Below, piece after piece: positions 24,578 through 35,587 of a stretch of DNA of 64,000 bases. The notes beneath the pieces are model-generated. The model worked only from the letters and a program-made list of their open reading frames with translations. It searched no databases and was not told the origin of the DNA. Both the position numbers and the translations under genes were made by a program. The first letter of the stretch is position 1, and each line of letters opens with the position of its first letter. Source of the DNA: Cokeromyces recurvatus (lineage: Eukaryota; Mucoromycota; Mucoromycetes; Mucorales; Mucoraceae); NCBI RefSeq assembly GCF_025118155.1, contig NW_026251437.1, forward strand, positions 1 to 64,000, given 5' to 3'.

Positions 24578-24676
24578 AAACCTGGCTTTTATTTTTATTT
24601 TTATTTTTATTTTATTTTTTTCCAATATTTTATTTTATTATTTTTTTTTGTTTTCTTTTTACTTTTTTTAATAGCA

Positions 24677-26131
24677 ATGATGCCTACATTTACATCAAAA
24701 AGACAACAAAAGATTTGGGAAAGACAAAGGAAAGAAACAGAATCTAGAAAAAAGTCTCCAGCATCCTATGTTAATCAAACTCCATTTCGATATGCAGAAA
24801 GAAACTTCAAGTCAAAGGTGCCACCACCTGATTTTTCTCAAGTCCTTGATTTTAATACTATTTATGACGATAGACCTAAAAATGAAAACTATAAAGATAT
24901 TGTGGCTGTTGAATTAAGCCATAATTTAAAAAAGCTTTCTTCAATGTTTGGTGATGATGATGATCTATCGAGTTCCAAAACAGCAGCCTATATTTTAAAA
25001 TCGGTGCCTGGTCTTATCATTATTCCTAATGCATTTACACCTAAAGCGCAACGTCATTTAATTAAGCAATGTTTGTCAGTTTATGCTCAAGCACCCAACA
25101 CTTCTAATTTACATACACATTATGTTATGCCCGAGAGAGGGTTATGGCCTTTGTATGAGGCACAAGAGAAAGGCTTACTAAAGCTAACAGATCCTAATTT
25201 CTTTGTACCTAAAAAGGCAGTTGTAGACAATGAAGAATTGACTAGCAGTGAAGACGAAGAAGAAGAAAAAGAGGAAAAAGAAGAAGCTAAACCAACAAGT
25301 TTTCCTACAGCATGTTCAAATGAATTTAAGCCCGTTATTGAAGATCTCAAGCCTGATCCTTTACCAGCACCCGGTGTACCCCTTCTATCTCCTTCTGATT
25401 TAATTCGCAAACTACGTTGGATTACATTAGGTTACCAATATCATTGGCCAACAAAGACTTATCATCTTGACCGTCGTTATCCTTTTCCTGAGGATATAGC
25501 TGAATTGATAAAGGCAGTTGTGACAGCATCGGAAGGTGTAGGTTATGATAACTGGAGAAATGAATATAAAGGTTCTGACTATAAGGCAGAAGCTGGTGTG
25601 ATTAATTATTACCAATACAGAGATACGTTAATGGGACATGTGGATCGAAGTGAATTAAATATGGAAGCACCCTTAGTATCCCTTAGGTAAAAGGCAAGGA
25701 TACCTGAATGAAATAATATAAATTTATTCACTTTTTATACATATACATATTTTATAGCCTTGGTCATTCTTGTATTTATTTAATAGGAGGATTAACGAGA
25801 GATACTGTACCTATTCCTTTATTATTAAGAAGTGGCGATATTGTTGTCATGACTGAACCCTGCAGAAAAGCTTTTCATGGTAATAAATAAAATATAGAAT
25901 AAAAGGAGAGAGAGAGAGAGAGAGCTCCTTCTCCTCCCTTCCATATTCATTATCGAAAGTTAACCATATAACCATTCTATAGGAGTACCTCTTATTATTG
26001 AAGATACTTTACCTGATTATTTATCAAATAAGAATGAATATGAGGATTCACCAGACTGGAAGTTGTATGGTGATTTTATGAGTACATCAAGAATTAATAT
26101 AAATGTTAGACAAGTCAATCCAAGGGAATAA
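24677..26131 (+). CDS. ALKBH1-like 2-oxoglutarate/Fe(II) dioxygenase
   Basis: Three exons (24677-25686, 25758-25879, 25983-26131) join to 426 codons plus stop. The AlkB core is intact: the Fe(II) ligands H and D in GHVDRSEL, a distal H in KAFHG, and the 2-oxoglutarate arginine in NVRQVNP. The LGYQYHWPTKTY and INYYQYRDTLMGH stretches match ALKBH1. An acidic insert (SSEDEEEEKEEKEE) lies at about residue 190-210. ALKBH1 enzymes demethylate tRNA and possibly DNA N6-methyladenine (family knowledge). The last exon, from 25985 onwards, and the following sequence are duplicated at 34994-35551 (see findings). The minus-strand fragment of a sugar kinase begins 48 bp downstream. Confidence 0.92.
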
Positions 26132-26525
26132 AAATAGATATATACACATATATTTTATATAGATATAGACATAGACATTTTATTCATAAATCATGGGTGA
26201 TAATTCTATAAATACATAACCTTCGCTTTCTAAGGCACGACATAATTGAAACAAATCTTTCTTTTCTTCTTCTTTATTTTCACCATGCCACATACCAACA
26301 ACAGCACCGCCACTTCCTGGGAACTTGGCAACGCAATTATGCTCTTGTGCTAATTGAATCATTCTCAGGTTTGAAGCGCCTATCACAGCATCACCATAAG
26401 TAGCTCGACGAAGATTAAAATTAGCTGACATGAGTTCAGCAAATCTTTTGTGATCACCTAACTCTAAGCTCTTTTTAGCTTGATCTGTTAAAGAGGCAAA
26501 TTGCTTCATAGCTTGAATGATCTGT
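25985..26525. repeat. Direct repeat, copy 1 (ALKBH1 / sugar-kinase 3' junction)
   Basis: About 540 bp holding the last exon of ALKBH1 (+), the short spacer and the last exon of the glucuronokinase gene (-). A near-identical direct copy lies at 34994-35555. The kinase-exon parts differ by only a few bases; the ALKBH1 part and spacer differ more. Confidence 0.9.
26180..26521 (-). pseudogene. Orphaned last exon of glucuronokinase (duplicate)
   Basis: This equals the C-terminal exon of the intact gene at 35210-37341. It has the same reading frame and the GHMP motif 3 stretch KFPGSGGAVVGMW, with one visible residue change (LFQLCRALE here versus LFQLRRALE). The intronic acceptor AG is still present at 26522-26523, but none of the upstream exons follows. 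It is a truncated duplicate and not a gene. The preserved frame suggests the duplication is recent. Confidence 0.9.
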
Positions 26526-26970
26526 ATATATATACATACATGTATTTTGTATTAATGATATCGTTTATTATTATTTGTTATATATATTTTAGTCAACAAG
26601 TCAAAAGTAATACACTATTCAGATTTAAGACAAGTTAATGATACTACGCAATCAATCAAATCTAATTAGAATAGCTATATATAAGATTTACTCGATGATG
26701 TTATTGCCAATATCTGATTAATTATAACTATTGCTTATCATCCTATCAAACTAATCTTAAAACGTTGTAGTAAATTCTAGCAAAAAAGAAATTCCTAATT
26801 GTTTCATGACATGGTACCTGAATAAACAAACTATAACAAATAATAATATACGCTGGTGTTTGTTTTGGCTGAATCAAGACTGTACCTTAGCTGCCAAACT
26901 TAGATTTATTACTGTCATGACCTTTGGATCAAACATTCCTAATATAGGATCAATACATCGATAAAAGATG

Positions 26971-27030
<60 letters not shown>

Positions 27031-27063
27031 GAAACCACAAAAGGAGTTTCTTTCTTCACCACT
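26526..27063. other. Repeat-island spacer with T41/A18 tract
   Basis: No gene seen. At 26972-27030 a run of about 41 Ts passes directly into about 18 As, which can fold into a perfect A-T hairpin. Confidence 0.5.
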
Positions 27064-27530
27064 CTAACAAATAGTATCATACAGAGCATACGATTGAATG
27101 CCTTCATATGGAGTCAGGATCACGCATTTAAGGGAATTCCAACGGTAACCTAGTCGGTAACTGTGTTCTTCACATTTTTCTAGTGGTGACGGAAGCTTTG
27201 AAGGAGAAGCAATTAGAATCACATCATTGGCATACAAAAGACAGTTTATAGATTGCACAACAGAGAAGGGTAACTGACTGATATATATTGAGTATAAGAA
27301 TGGGAAGAAAATTGAACCCTGTAAGACATCGGTCTTTGATAAGAAATGAGACGATTTAGTCTTATCTAGGGATAACCTCAGTTTAGACCTCTTTGAGGAA
27401 ATTTTTAAAGCAAGTGAAGTAAAACAGGATTTAAATATGATATGGCTGTAAAGTCTTCCATATATAGTGACGGTCAACAGTATCATACGCTGATTTAATG
27501 TCTAAAAAAAGGCCGAGGTAGGGTCAATAA
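27064..27530 (-). mobile_element. LINE reverse-transcriptase fragment 1
   Basis: The minus-strand frame (27486-27064) shows a non-LTR RT core: DVLQGSIFFPFLYSIYISQL, then INCLLYANDVILIA, where the catalytic YADD box reads YAND, then a GYRWNSLKCVIL stretch. The family pattern GSILSPFLYSIYIN...LYADDV is standard for LINE RTs. One catalytic Asp is replaced by Asn and both ends are missing, so it is a dead fragment. Confidence 0.85.
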
Positions 27531-27559
27531 GATAATATTTGCGTAATATAAAATAAGAA

Positions 27560-29497
27560 AATAAATATGATTAAAGAATAATTTTATTTATTCTTTTTTA
27601 ATGAACCCAAATAAGCACGTAATACATATGTGTTATATTGTCCGAGTCAGAGGGAAGTGTGCTAAAGAAAAACCTTTTGATAGTCAAAAGAGTAAAAGAG
27701 GATAAGAGGAGGGAAGATGAAAAAGAAAATATATCAACATATATTAGTTTAGGAGTTACGTATCAAAGTTACCAGCTTGGTACCAAGAAGGGAAATTTCA
27801 GGAGGAATTTGATGGTGATGGAGATAATCGCGTTCCAACAAAATGTGACAGATGACTGGCCATCAGAGTGTCCAGGTAGAGAGCACTGATTGGTTAATCG
27901 TAACTAACGAGGATTCATAAGTTTTACGTCAATTTGGTAACTTGTTGAGGAGGAAGGATAAAGGGTCAGGCTCTGTCAAAGGCATTTGCAAGCGTTAAAT
28001 GCATATAAATGCACCAAATTGCATGAGAGCCGGTGAACATTTCATGAGGATGGTATATGTATGGTTTGGAAAGCACTACCAGGCAACCAACCAAGGCACT
28101 AACGTATAAATCGACTGCGTTCAGCATTGGACATAAACAACCACAGTGACAGGATTAATACCCAGTATCTGACGACAAGCAAACAAAAGAGTTGAATTAT
28201 TACCGTTGCATCTATGTTCAAGATTGTCTTGACAGATATCAGCAAATATACGAGAGTTAAGGTCATCATTAATCTTATGAAAAGTAGTACAGCATAGCTA
28301 AACAGGTGTTTTTTTTTGAGAGTTTATATCAATGGGAATAGCTTGAGGAGTGCTGTAAGTATAGCAAGGAATTTTGACAGGAGAGTATCATCGGGAGAGT
28401 CAAAAGAGCAAAGTAAAAATTTAGCTTGCAAAAGATGAACACCTTCCTTCATTGTTGGCTGATTGACCAAGTGTGACATAACTTTGATTGGTGAGCGGGA
28501 GCCAGCAACGAGAATTCTTTGAATACATTTTGCTTGATAAGCTTCTAGTTTTCGTTAACTGGGTAGAGGAGACTGTGCTGATGGTAAGATATTACTCAAG
28601 CTGAGACAATACTATTTGAGTGTAAAAATAAACTGAAAGCAGAGGTATTAAGTCTTTGTGATTGACACCAATAACTGTCCTTTGGTTCATAGTCTATAGG
28701 GCCTTTTTAATATTGTCTTGAACTAGTTTATCGATATTTAATTGATCATCAGGACTAATAGTGATACCCAAATAAGAAAAGGAAATTAATAGAGGAATGA
28801 CAGTATCGTATAGAGAATAGGAATGTGTGTTGAAGCTAAGAGCAAATATGGCACTCTTAAGAGGGTCCCATCGATGGCCTAAATATTGACTATGTTCTTC
28901 ACATTTTTTTTAGTAGTGCCTCAAGTTCATCAGGATCAGCTATAAAGACAACATCATCAGCGTACAGAAAACAGTTAATAGATATGATAAAGTGGCAGGC
29001 ATCAGTGGGAGGTGTTATATCAAGTGGTTGACTACGAAGTAGTGATGGTAGCTGATTAATATATATGGAATATAAAAATGACGACAAGATAGAGCCCTAT
29101 AAGACACTAGTGTTAGGAGAAAATCAATATGAGGTAGCATTCGAAACAAGGAATTCAATATGGACATCATCGAAGAGATTCTTAAGCAGGTCAAGTAAAG
29201 CTGTTAATACCAATGGCCGAAGTGTTCTCCAGATATGGCCACATATACGGATTTGATGTCTAGAAAAGCCAAAGTAGGATTGGTTTTATACTTTCTGCAT
29301 CAAACTGAACAGATTTCAACAAGACGGAGGGCTTGATCCAAGATGCTACGAGTGCGACGCAATCCACCTTGATCTATGTCAAAAGAAGGGCTCTTTTGCT
29401 TGAGAGTGAGGTACATACATTTTCCCAGGATTTCGCGAAATATGAATGTCAGGCTAATGGGGCGAAAGTTGCCAGGATTGGAACAGGAAATAAACAC
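27560..29497 (-). mobile_element. LINE fragment 2 (RT core to 3' end)
   Basis: Read on the minus strand from 29497: RT block NPGNFRPISLTFIFREILGK and a DIDQGGLRRTRSILDQAL stretch, then the RT core FLYSIYINQLP and CFLYADDVVFIADPDE at about 29087-28899, with an intact YADD. Decayed sequence follows to a C-terminal region near 28150-27960 homologous to the LINE tails at 33.2 and 55.1 kb. The 3' end is near 27560. Many stops are present. It is 5'-truncated and directly abuts the 3' end of the next LINE piece. Confidence 0.8.
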
Positions 29498-29499
29498 GA

Positions 29500-29833
29500 T
29501 TAAAGAATTTTATTTAAAGAAAATAATAATAAAAATTAAAAAATGATCAATGAGCACATAACATTTATATGCTGTATTGCTTTGGCCAGATCGCTATGGA
29601 AAAAAGGAAAGAAAAACCCTTTTCGGATAAAAGGGATAATGTTGAAGTGTGTATACAAATGATAATAATTAACTATCAGAAAATCGTTGTCGTATTAAAA
29701 GAAGTTGATTGACAAAGGGTTCACCAAGATAGTCAGAGGATTCAGGGATTCGAGAGTGGGCAAGAAATAAATACAGTGATTCGCGTTTAAAATTCAAGAT
29801 TTTGTGAAGTAAAGCAAAGAATTTTTTGATCCA
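29500..29833 (-). mobile_element. LINE 3'-end fragment 3
   Basis: The stretch begins with an A/T-rich LINE 3' terminus like that at 27560-27650 (shared TGAGCACATAACAT-like and TATGCTGTATTG-like blocks) and then becomes unrecognisable. It sits head-to-tail with fragment 2. The assignment rests on similarity between these two junctions only. Confidence 0.45.
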
Positions 29834-29977
29834 TTTAAAACTTCAATAAGTGAGAGCAAGGTCGAATAACGCCAGGACTCTTGAAGTCCTCCAAATAAAG
29901 GGCAGTATTACAGCTATTCATTATTCCTGTAGCTAGAAGTCTCTACTTAGTTTTAATCTTATTTATGAACAATGACC

Positions 29978-30043
<66 letters not shown>

Positions 30044-30317
30044 GCTCAATTGAATTCATAAAGGTGTCAAAGCCAGTAATATCCTCCAGAGGGAGTTACT
30101 TATTGTCAGCTGGCTCATTTTCTTTTTCATCAAAAGCATTGTCACTTCATTTTGAATAGGCTTTAGGCTTATTTATTTTTTATTTTATTTTTTTTTACGA
30201 TAACAATTTACACAAGAAAGTGTACTTATTCAGCATTTTTATTTGGTAAAAAAGGATGCTCTATGAGGGTCTGACCGGTGACTGAACAGTACCATAAGCC
30301 ATCTTCCTTTCGGATCT
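29834..30317 (+). repeat. Long inverted repeat, left arm (about 0.48 kb)
   Basis: Nearly identical to the reverse complement of 34229-34694, including the blocks AATAACGCCAGGACTCTTGA, GGAGTTACTTATTGTCAGCT, AAGAAAGTGTACTTATTCAG and GGGTCTGACCGGTGACTGAA. The arm has a 63-A run at 29979-30041, against 49 Ts in the right arm; otherwise very few differences are seen. Confidence 0.92.
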
Positions 30318-31216
30318 CTTTTCGTCAGTATGAGGAAGAGACAAAACCTATAGGATCTAAAGATGATAATAATGTAAAATAACTTTTTTTAAAAAAAAGC
30401 AAGCCATTTATTTTCACATAAATTCATTCTTTTAGTAGTAATGAGGTAAGTAGTCGTGGTTATTCTGTGAGGTGAAATTATCGAAAAATCTTGCCAAAGG
30501 ATAAAGCACTAAGCGCTAGAAGCGCCAAATGGTTAGGATTGTTTAAAAGATGTTTACTTCAACTGGAAGATAAAGAGAAGGGGGGAATGTACGTGAGATT
30601 TTAGAAGGGAAAAAACATATCGATGCTGATCAAGAAATTCCATATGAAGTTAAACTACATAGTAGATCGAGTAGATTAAGTTAAAATAATTGACTGTGTT
30701 AAGGAAAGACATGAAACTACCAGGATAGTGATCACATTGAGGAGGAAGAAAAAGTATAGTGTGTGTTGTAAAAACTAACAATAAACTAAGACCAATTTTG
30801 AAGAACAATGCAAAAATAAAAAATAGCATACTTTATAATTGTCAAACTTTTATTTGCTTCCTTACCATCATAGTCATTAGATAAATTATGACAGAACTAT
30901 ACACTTTGGATTCATTCAGAGATCACCTCTCCCTACCGCACTAGTCGATGACGTTAGTGATGGAATAGTGCTTAGAATAAAATCACTTAGCCACCCAAAC
31001 ATGCCATGAAGTCCTAACACTCCTCTCAGCAATTGCAATACACAAAAGCATAGGTGATGGACGGGAGCAGTCCTTCATGGGAGTAATTGTATAGCCTAAA
31101 GTGTATAATTGTGTAATGCCTAACAGGATAAAAATAATGGAAAATAAAAAAAATAAAAATTAACAAAATGAATATCACAAAATCTTATGGCATGGATTAA
31201 ATTACCGATGATAATG
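30318..31216. other. Repeat-island spacer, no gene seen
   Basis: Between the left arm of the inverted repeat and the DDE transposon. No open frame with a recognisable motif. Confidence 0.5.
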
Positions 31217-32767
31217 TAAAATAAATTACATTTAGACCACATTTTAAAAATTAAGGCTTTAGTTTTTAGATGTTTTCTTTTTTCTTGAAACTTCATACTA
31301 AATGGACTAGGTTAACTACAACCCAGAAACTAAACTATTGCTAAGAGAACACAATATAAGATGGAAGTTGGTAAATATGAGCTTGGTTTTGGTATATTGA
31401 ATAATTTAGTTCATTTTGAATCTTTAAATCAACAAGTAATCGAACCTCAACCAATGGAAGACTTAGTGGAGGAAATTACAGTTGACATGAGTAAAATCAA
31501 GCTCAGTACAAGGAAATATAAAAAAGTATGGAGCAGACCAGATAGAAAAATTCATCAAGATGCTCCAAGAAGAGGGATCATCTGTCCCTAAAGCGGCTGC
31601 GGTATGCGACATACCTCGTTCAAGTGCTTATAGACTTTTGGACGAGTTTAATACTGGTGATGGGCATGTACTTGTAGGCACAACAGTCAAACCAAAAACT
31701 ATCAAACCTAAAAAACTTTTCCAGGAACATACCGAATTCTTGATCGCTCTTTTTGATAAAAATCCATCGATTGTTCTTGAAGAAGCCAAATCGCAGTTAT
31801 TAAGCAACTTTCCAGAAATAGGTGATATTGCTATTTCAAGCCTTTACACTCATATTCGAGAGAAATGTTTTTTGAGTCTCAAGCAAGCGAGCAAATACAC
31901 TGCAGAAAGAGACTCACAAAGGACTTTAGATCTTTGATACCATATGATAACTCAGTGGAAAGCAGTAGGTGTTGATTTTTTGAAAAACTGTGTGTTTGTA
32001 GATGAAGCCGGTTTTCATTCACAAATGATGAGAAGCAGAGCTTGGTTGAGAGCTGATGAACCAGTGAAAGTAAAGGTTCATAATCAAAAAGGTGTGAGTA
32101 TCAGCATCATTGGTTGCATAACTGCAAGAGAAATCCTTAGTTTTTCTAAAGCTGAACCCTTAAAGAAACATAAAGCTCCACAGCTTGAAAAAGAGTATCA
32201 TCCGGATGAGCGTGATTCAAAGAAGAGGAAAGCAGATACATCAAACCAAAAGCCTAAACTTCTCAAAAAGGGTATAACTGCGTATCATATTGTGAAATTC
32301 ATGGAATCAATTATGGATGTAATGGATCAAAATGATATGAAAGAGCATTTTATTGTGATAGATAACTGCAAAATACATCATAGTAAATTTATTGTTGATG
32401 CTATAAATACTCGAGGTTATAAACCTCTATTTATACCATCTTATTCCCCTTTTCTAAATCCTATCGAAGAGTGCTGGTCCAAAATCAAGAAAAAATATCA
32501 GACGAAAGCCGCTCGAAAAAGGAGATGAGCTAACCCTCCTCCCCACATTGCCAAAGCACGTAAAACTGTTACTACGCAGGATTGTCAGGGTTAGGTTAGA
32601 CACGCAACTTCATACTGGGATAGGTGTTTGCAAAAAGGAATTGGCTTAAAGTAATGCTACCTTTTTCTCATTTTTACGTCTCAAAATGATTTTTACGAAG
32701 TCCAAAAAAAATAAAATGTGGTCTAATTTTTTTTTTAAAAGCGTCCCAAACTCAACCGAAAATACTA
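31217..32767 (+). mobile_element. Tc1/IS630-type DDE transposon, copy A (5' TIR lost)
   Basis: The right end carries the TIR (complement CCGAAAATACTA next to TA at 32768-32769). The left TIR present in copy B is missing. The transposase reads from ATG 31361 through a frameshift near 31530, then a helix-turn-helix (GSSVPKAAAVCDIPRSSAYR). An in-frame TGA at 31935-31937 interrupts the frame, and the catalytic half follows: CVFVDEAGFHS (first Asp), HFIVIDNCKIHHS (second Asp), SPFLNPIEECWSKIK (Glu). All three acidic residues remain, but the frameshift and TGA disable it. Both defects are shared with copy B at 55861-57446. Confidence 0.9.
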
Positions 32768-33204
32768 TAAGAGATGACAAGACAGGTGCTTCTTTAACTC
32801 CAGATGAAAGTCGATTAAAATGGATTAGGATATTCTCAAAAGTTATTTCTGTAACGCAAAATAAGACTAATGTAATGACCATTGCCTTCAATGTATGTCA
32901 GTATCTCAAAAAGAGGGAAGTTCGGCAAAGTTATATCACAATTTACAATGATCAAAAACTGAAGTTTGAGCTTGAAAAAGAAAACGATCAAGTAAAAAAG
33001 AGATTAAGAAGGAACTTTGCTCAACAAATCAACTAAGAATTAGACGATGAGTTTAACGCTACAGTACTCAGAAATACCAACATTGATCTCGTGATAAATA
33101 GCAACAATAGTAGCAACAGCAACAAAAATATTCTCGTATTGAAAAAATATCAATATTAAACAAAGAATATTTGCTGAAGCTGAGATACTGCATAATAAAA
33201 AGTA

Positions 33205-33750
33205 TTCACAAAGGGTCGGATTCGGTCAAAGGCATTTGTAATCGTCGATGCATATGTAGGCACCATATAGCATGATATCTTGTGAATATGGCATTAGGGT
33301 GATAGATGCACGGTTTAGGGACACCGCCAGGTAATCAACCTAGACGCCAGCGGACTATTCGGCTGCGTTTTGCATTTGACAAAGGTAACCAGAGGATATG
33401 ATTGATACCTAGGGTAGGACGGCAGGCAGACAAGAGAACAGCATTGTTGTTGTTTCGTCAATCACCAAGATTATCTTTCAGGTATGCTTTACAGATGCCA
33501 GCAAAAGTATGAAGATCATAAGTATCATCATCAAAAGAAGCAGTATACCGTTTCCAGATAGGTGTTTTTGAAAGTTTATACCATGGAGAGTGGCTTGAAG
33601 AGGGGCGTATATGTGGTAAAAACTTGGAAACAAGAGTATCGTCCGGAGAGAAAGGAGTGTATACGATGAGGCTAAATTACTAAGAGAAGCAAAAGTAAAT
33701 TTAGTCCAACTCCAATTCTTACTTAACAATGAAAATAGTCTACACAATTG
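33205..33750 (-). mobile_element. LINE tail fragment 4 (3' of DDE copy A)
   Basis: On the minus strand this is the C-terminal region of a LINE ORF, homologous to 55062-55425 (where the + strand reads SNAERSRIVRWRLGWLPGG and RSHAIWCLHMHRRLQ) and to 27960-28150. Up to about 33555 it is nearly identical to the copy at 55 kb; beyond that the two diverge. Confidence 0.8.
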
Positions 33751-33754
33751 GTCG

Positions 33755-34066
33755 GTGCAGATTGTGGGTTTGACTGCTATCTTTTGCACTATGATTTATG
33801 ATGGCGACGACTTGTTTGTCTCTATACCTCAGTTCACTATAAACTTTCCTAGCTGTATAAAACAATTGGGTGGCTCTTCTGAAGCCTTAGATAAACTATT
33901 TTCGTTTGCCTATTATGTCGAAGAAACTGCTCATGCCATGAAATGCAGTCTCATAAAGAACAAGCGAATGCTGAATACAATCAGCCATATATTCAATAAT
34001 GATGATTTTAGCAGTACCATTTCAACTTTGTTCCCTCATAAGGCGACTTCAAGGTTGATGAATTAA
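33755..34066 (+). other. Open frame, 103 codons, unrecognised
   Basis: An ATG-to-stop frame inside the inverted-repeat interval, with a fairly coding-like composition (YDGDDLFVSIPQFTINF, YYVEETAHAMKCSLIKN). No motif is recognisable. It may be a fragment of a captured or decayed gene, or chance. Confidence 0.25.
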
Positions 34067-34228
34067 ATGTCACCTCCTTCTGGCGATAGTACCAAAATAA
34101 ATCATCCCGCCTATCAACAGGCTTATTTTATGCAACACCTTAGCCACTCCAATTGACATCAGCAGTTGTGATAGGAAGAAAGAAGAAAAAGGGAAAAAGT
34201 CGGAAAATAAAGAGGATATGTGGGGGAT

Positions 34229-34498
34229 CCGAAAGGAAGGTGGCTTATGGTACTGTTCAGTCACCGGTCAGACCCTCATAGAGCATCCTTTTTTACCAAA
34301 TAAAAATGCTGAATAAGTACACTTTCTTGTGTAAATTGTTATCGTAAAAAAAAATAAAATAAAAAATAAATAAGCCTAAAGCCTATTCAAAATGAAGTGA
34401 CAATGCTTTTGATGAAAAAGAAAATGAGCCAGCTGACAATAAGTAACTCCCTCTGGAGGATATTACTGGCTTTGACACCTTTATGAATTCAATTGAGC

Positions 34499-34550
<52 letters not shown>

Positions 34551-34694
34551 GGTCATTGTTCATAAATAAGATTAAAACTAAGTAGAGACTTCTAGCTACA
34601 GGAATAATGAATAGCTGTAATACTGCCCTTTATTTGGAGGACTTCAAGAGTCCTGGCGTTATTCGACCTTGCTCTCACTTATTGAAGTTTTAAA
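34229..34694 (-). repeat. Long inverted repeat, right arm (about 0.47 kb)
   Basis: Reverse complement of the left arm at 29834-30317. The two arms enclose about 3.9 kb that contains DDE copy A and LINE fragment 4. The run of 49 Ts at 34501-34549 corresponds to the A run of the left arm. Confidence 0.92.
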
Positions 34695-34739
34695 TAGACC
34701 AAAGAATTGATATTTAGACCTAATTCGAAGAAAAAGAGT

Positions 34740-34992
34740 CTAGGTATCAAAGAAAACATCCTCGACGAGGTTACTTGAGGTTCTGATCCCTTGAGATCAT
34801 AAATGTCCTAAAATGAGTTTGCAAACTTTGATGAAGACATAAGGACTGGAAGATAAACCAAAAGCCGTCAAATAGTATTGATAGACTTGGTCTTTCCATT
34901 TGAACTTCAAGAAGCATCTGAAGTCATGGTGAAGACCTATGTGAAGAAAGACATCGGATAAATCGATGGATACTAAATAATTATTTGGTTTA
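34740..34992 (-). mobile_element. DIRS-like reverse-transcriptase scrap
   Basis: The minus strand reads LVSIDLSDVFLHIGLHHDFR, then FLKFKWKDQVYQYY and FGLSSSPYVFIKVCK. This is the RT block around the first catalytic Asp and the FGL..SP..F motif, closest in pattern to DIRS-type retroelements (family knowledge). It lacks the later YxDD box and runs into a stop. It lies between the inverted-repeat right arm and the second junction copy. Confidence 0.7.
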
Positions 34993-34993
34993 G

Positions 34994-35137
34994 CCTCTTA
35001 TTATTGAAGATGCTTTGCCTGACTATTTATCAAATAAGAATGAATATGCAGATTCACCAGATTGGAAGTTGTATGGTGATTTTATGAGTACGGCACGGAT
35101 TAATAGAAATGTTAGGCAAGTCAATCCAAGGGAATGA
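34994..35137 (+). pseudogene. Orphaned last exon of ALKBH1 (duplicate)
   Basis: Matches the last exon of ALKBH1 (25985-26131): PLIIEDALPDYLSNKNEY and the arginine stretch RNVRQVNPRE before a TGA stop. The upstream ALKBH1 exons are absent; the RT scrap is in their place. Compared with the intact gene, several residues differ (ALP/TLP, YAD/YED, TARINR/TSRINI). Confidence 0.9.
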
Positions 35138-35550
35138 AAAAGAAATATATGTACACACACACACACACACACACGCACCCATACACACATATACATATGT
35201 CCTTCTATTTTATTCATAAATCATGGGTGATAATTCTATAAATACATAGCCTTCGCTTTCTAAGGCACGACGTAATTGAAACAAATCTTTCTTTTCTTCT
35301 TCTTTATTTTCACCATGCCACATACCAACAACAGCACCGCCACTTCCTGGGAACTTGGCAACGCAATTATGCTCTTGTGCTAATTGAATCATTCTCAGGT
35401 TTGAAGCGCCTATCACAGCATCACCATAAGTAGCTCGACGAAGATTAAAATTAGCTGACATGAGTTCAGCAAATCTTTTGTGATCACCTAACTCTAAGCT
35501 CTTTTTAGCTTGATCTGTTAAAGAGGCAAATTGCTTCATAGCTTGAATAA

Positions 35551-35555
<5 letters not shown>
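34994..35555. repeat. Direct repeat, copy 2 (ALKBH1 / sugar-kinase 3' junction)
   Basis: Second direct copy of the 25985-26525 segment. The spacer between the two gene ends has gained a (CA)n run (about 35153-35174), and the intron beyond starts with a (TA)n run (35553-35583). Confidence 0.9.

Positions 35556-35587
<32 letters not shown>

Noticed and set aside
32686..33036. 116-codon open frame, repeated identically at 55592-55942
   Set aside because: It starts inside the DDE transposon's right TIR region and runs across the element boundary at 32767. It is identical in both copies only because the whole segment was duplicated. No motif is recognised; not called as a gene.
35153..35583. (CA)n and (TA)n runs as possible element ends
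   Set aside because: They are simple microsatellite expansions within the spacer and intron of the second junction copy; no terminal structure is associated.
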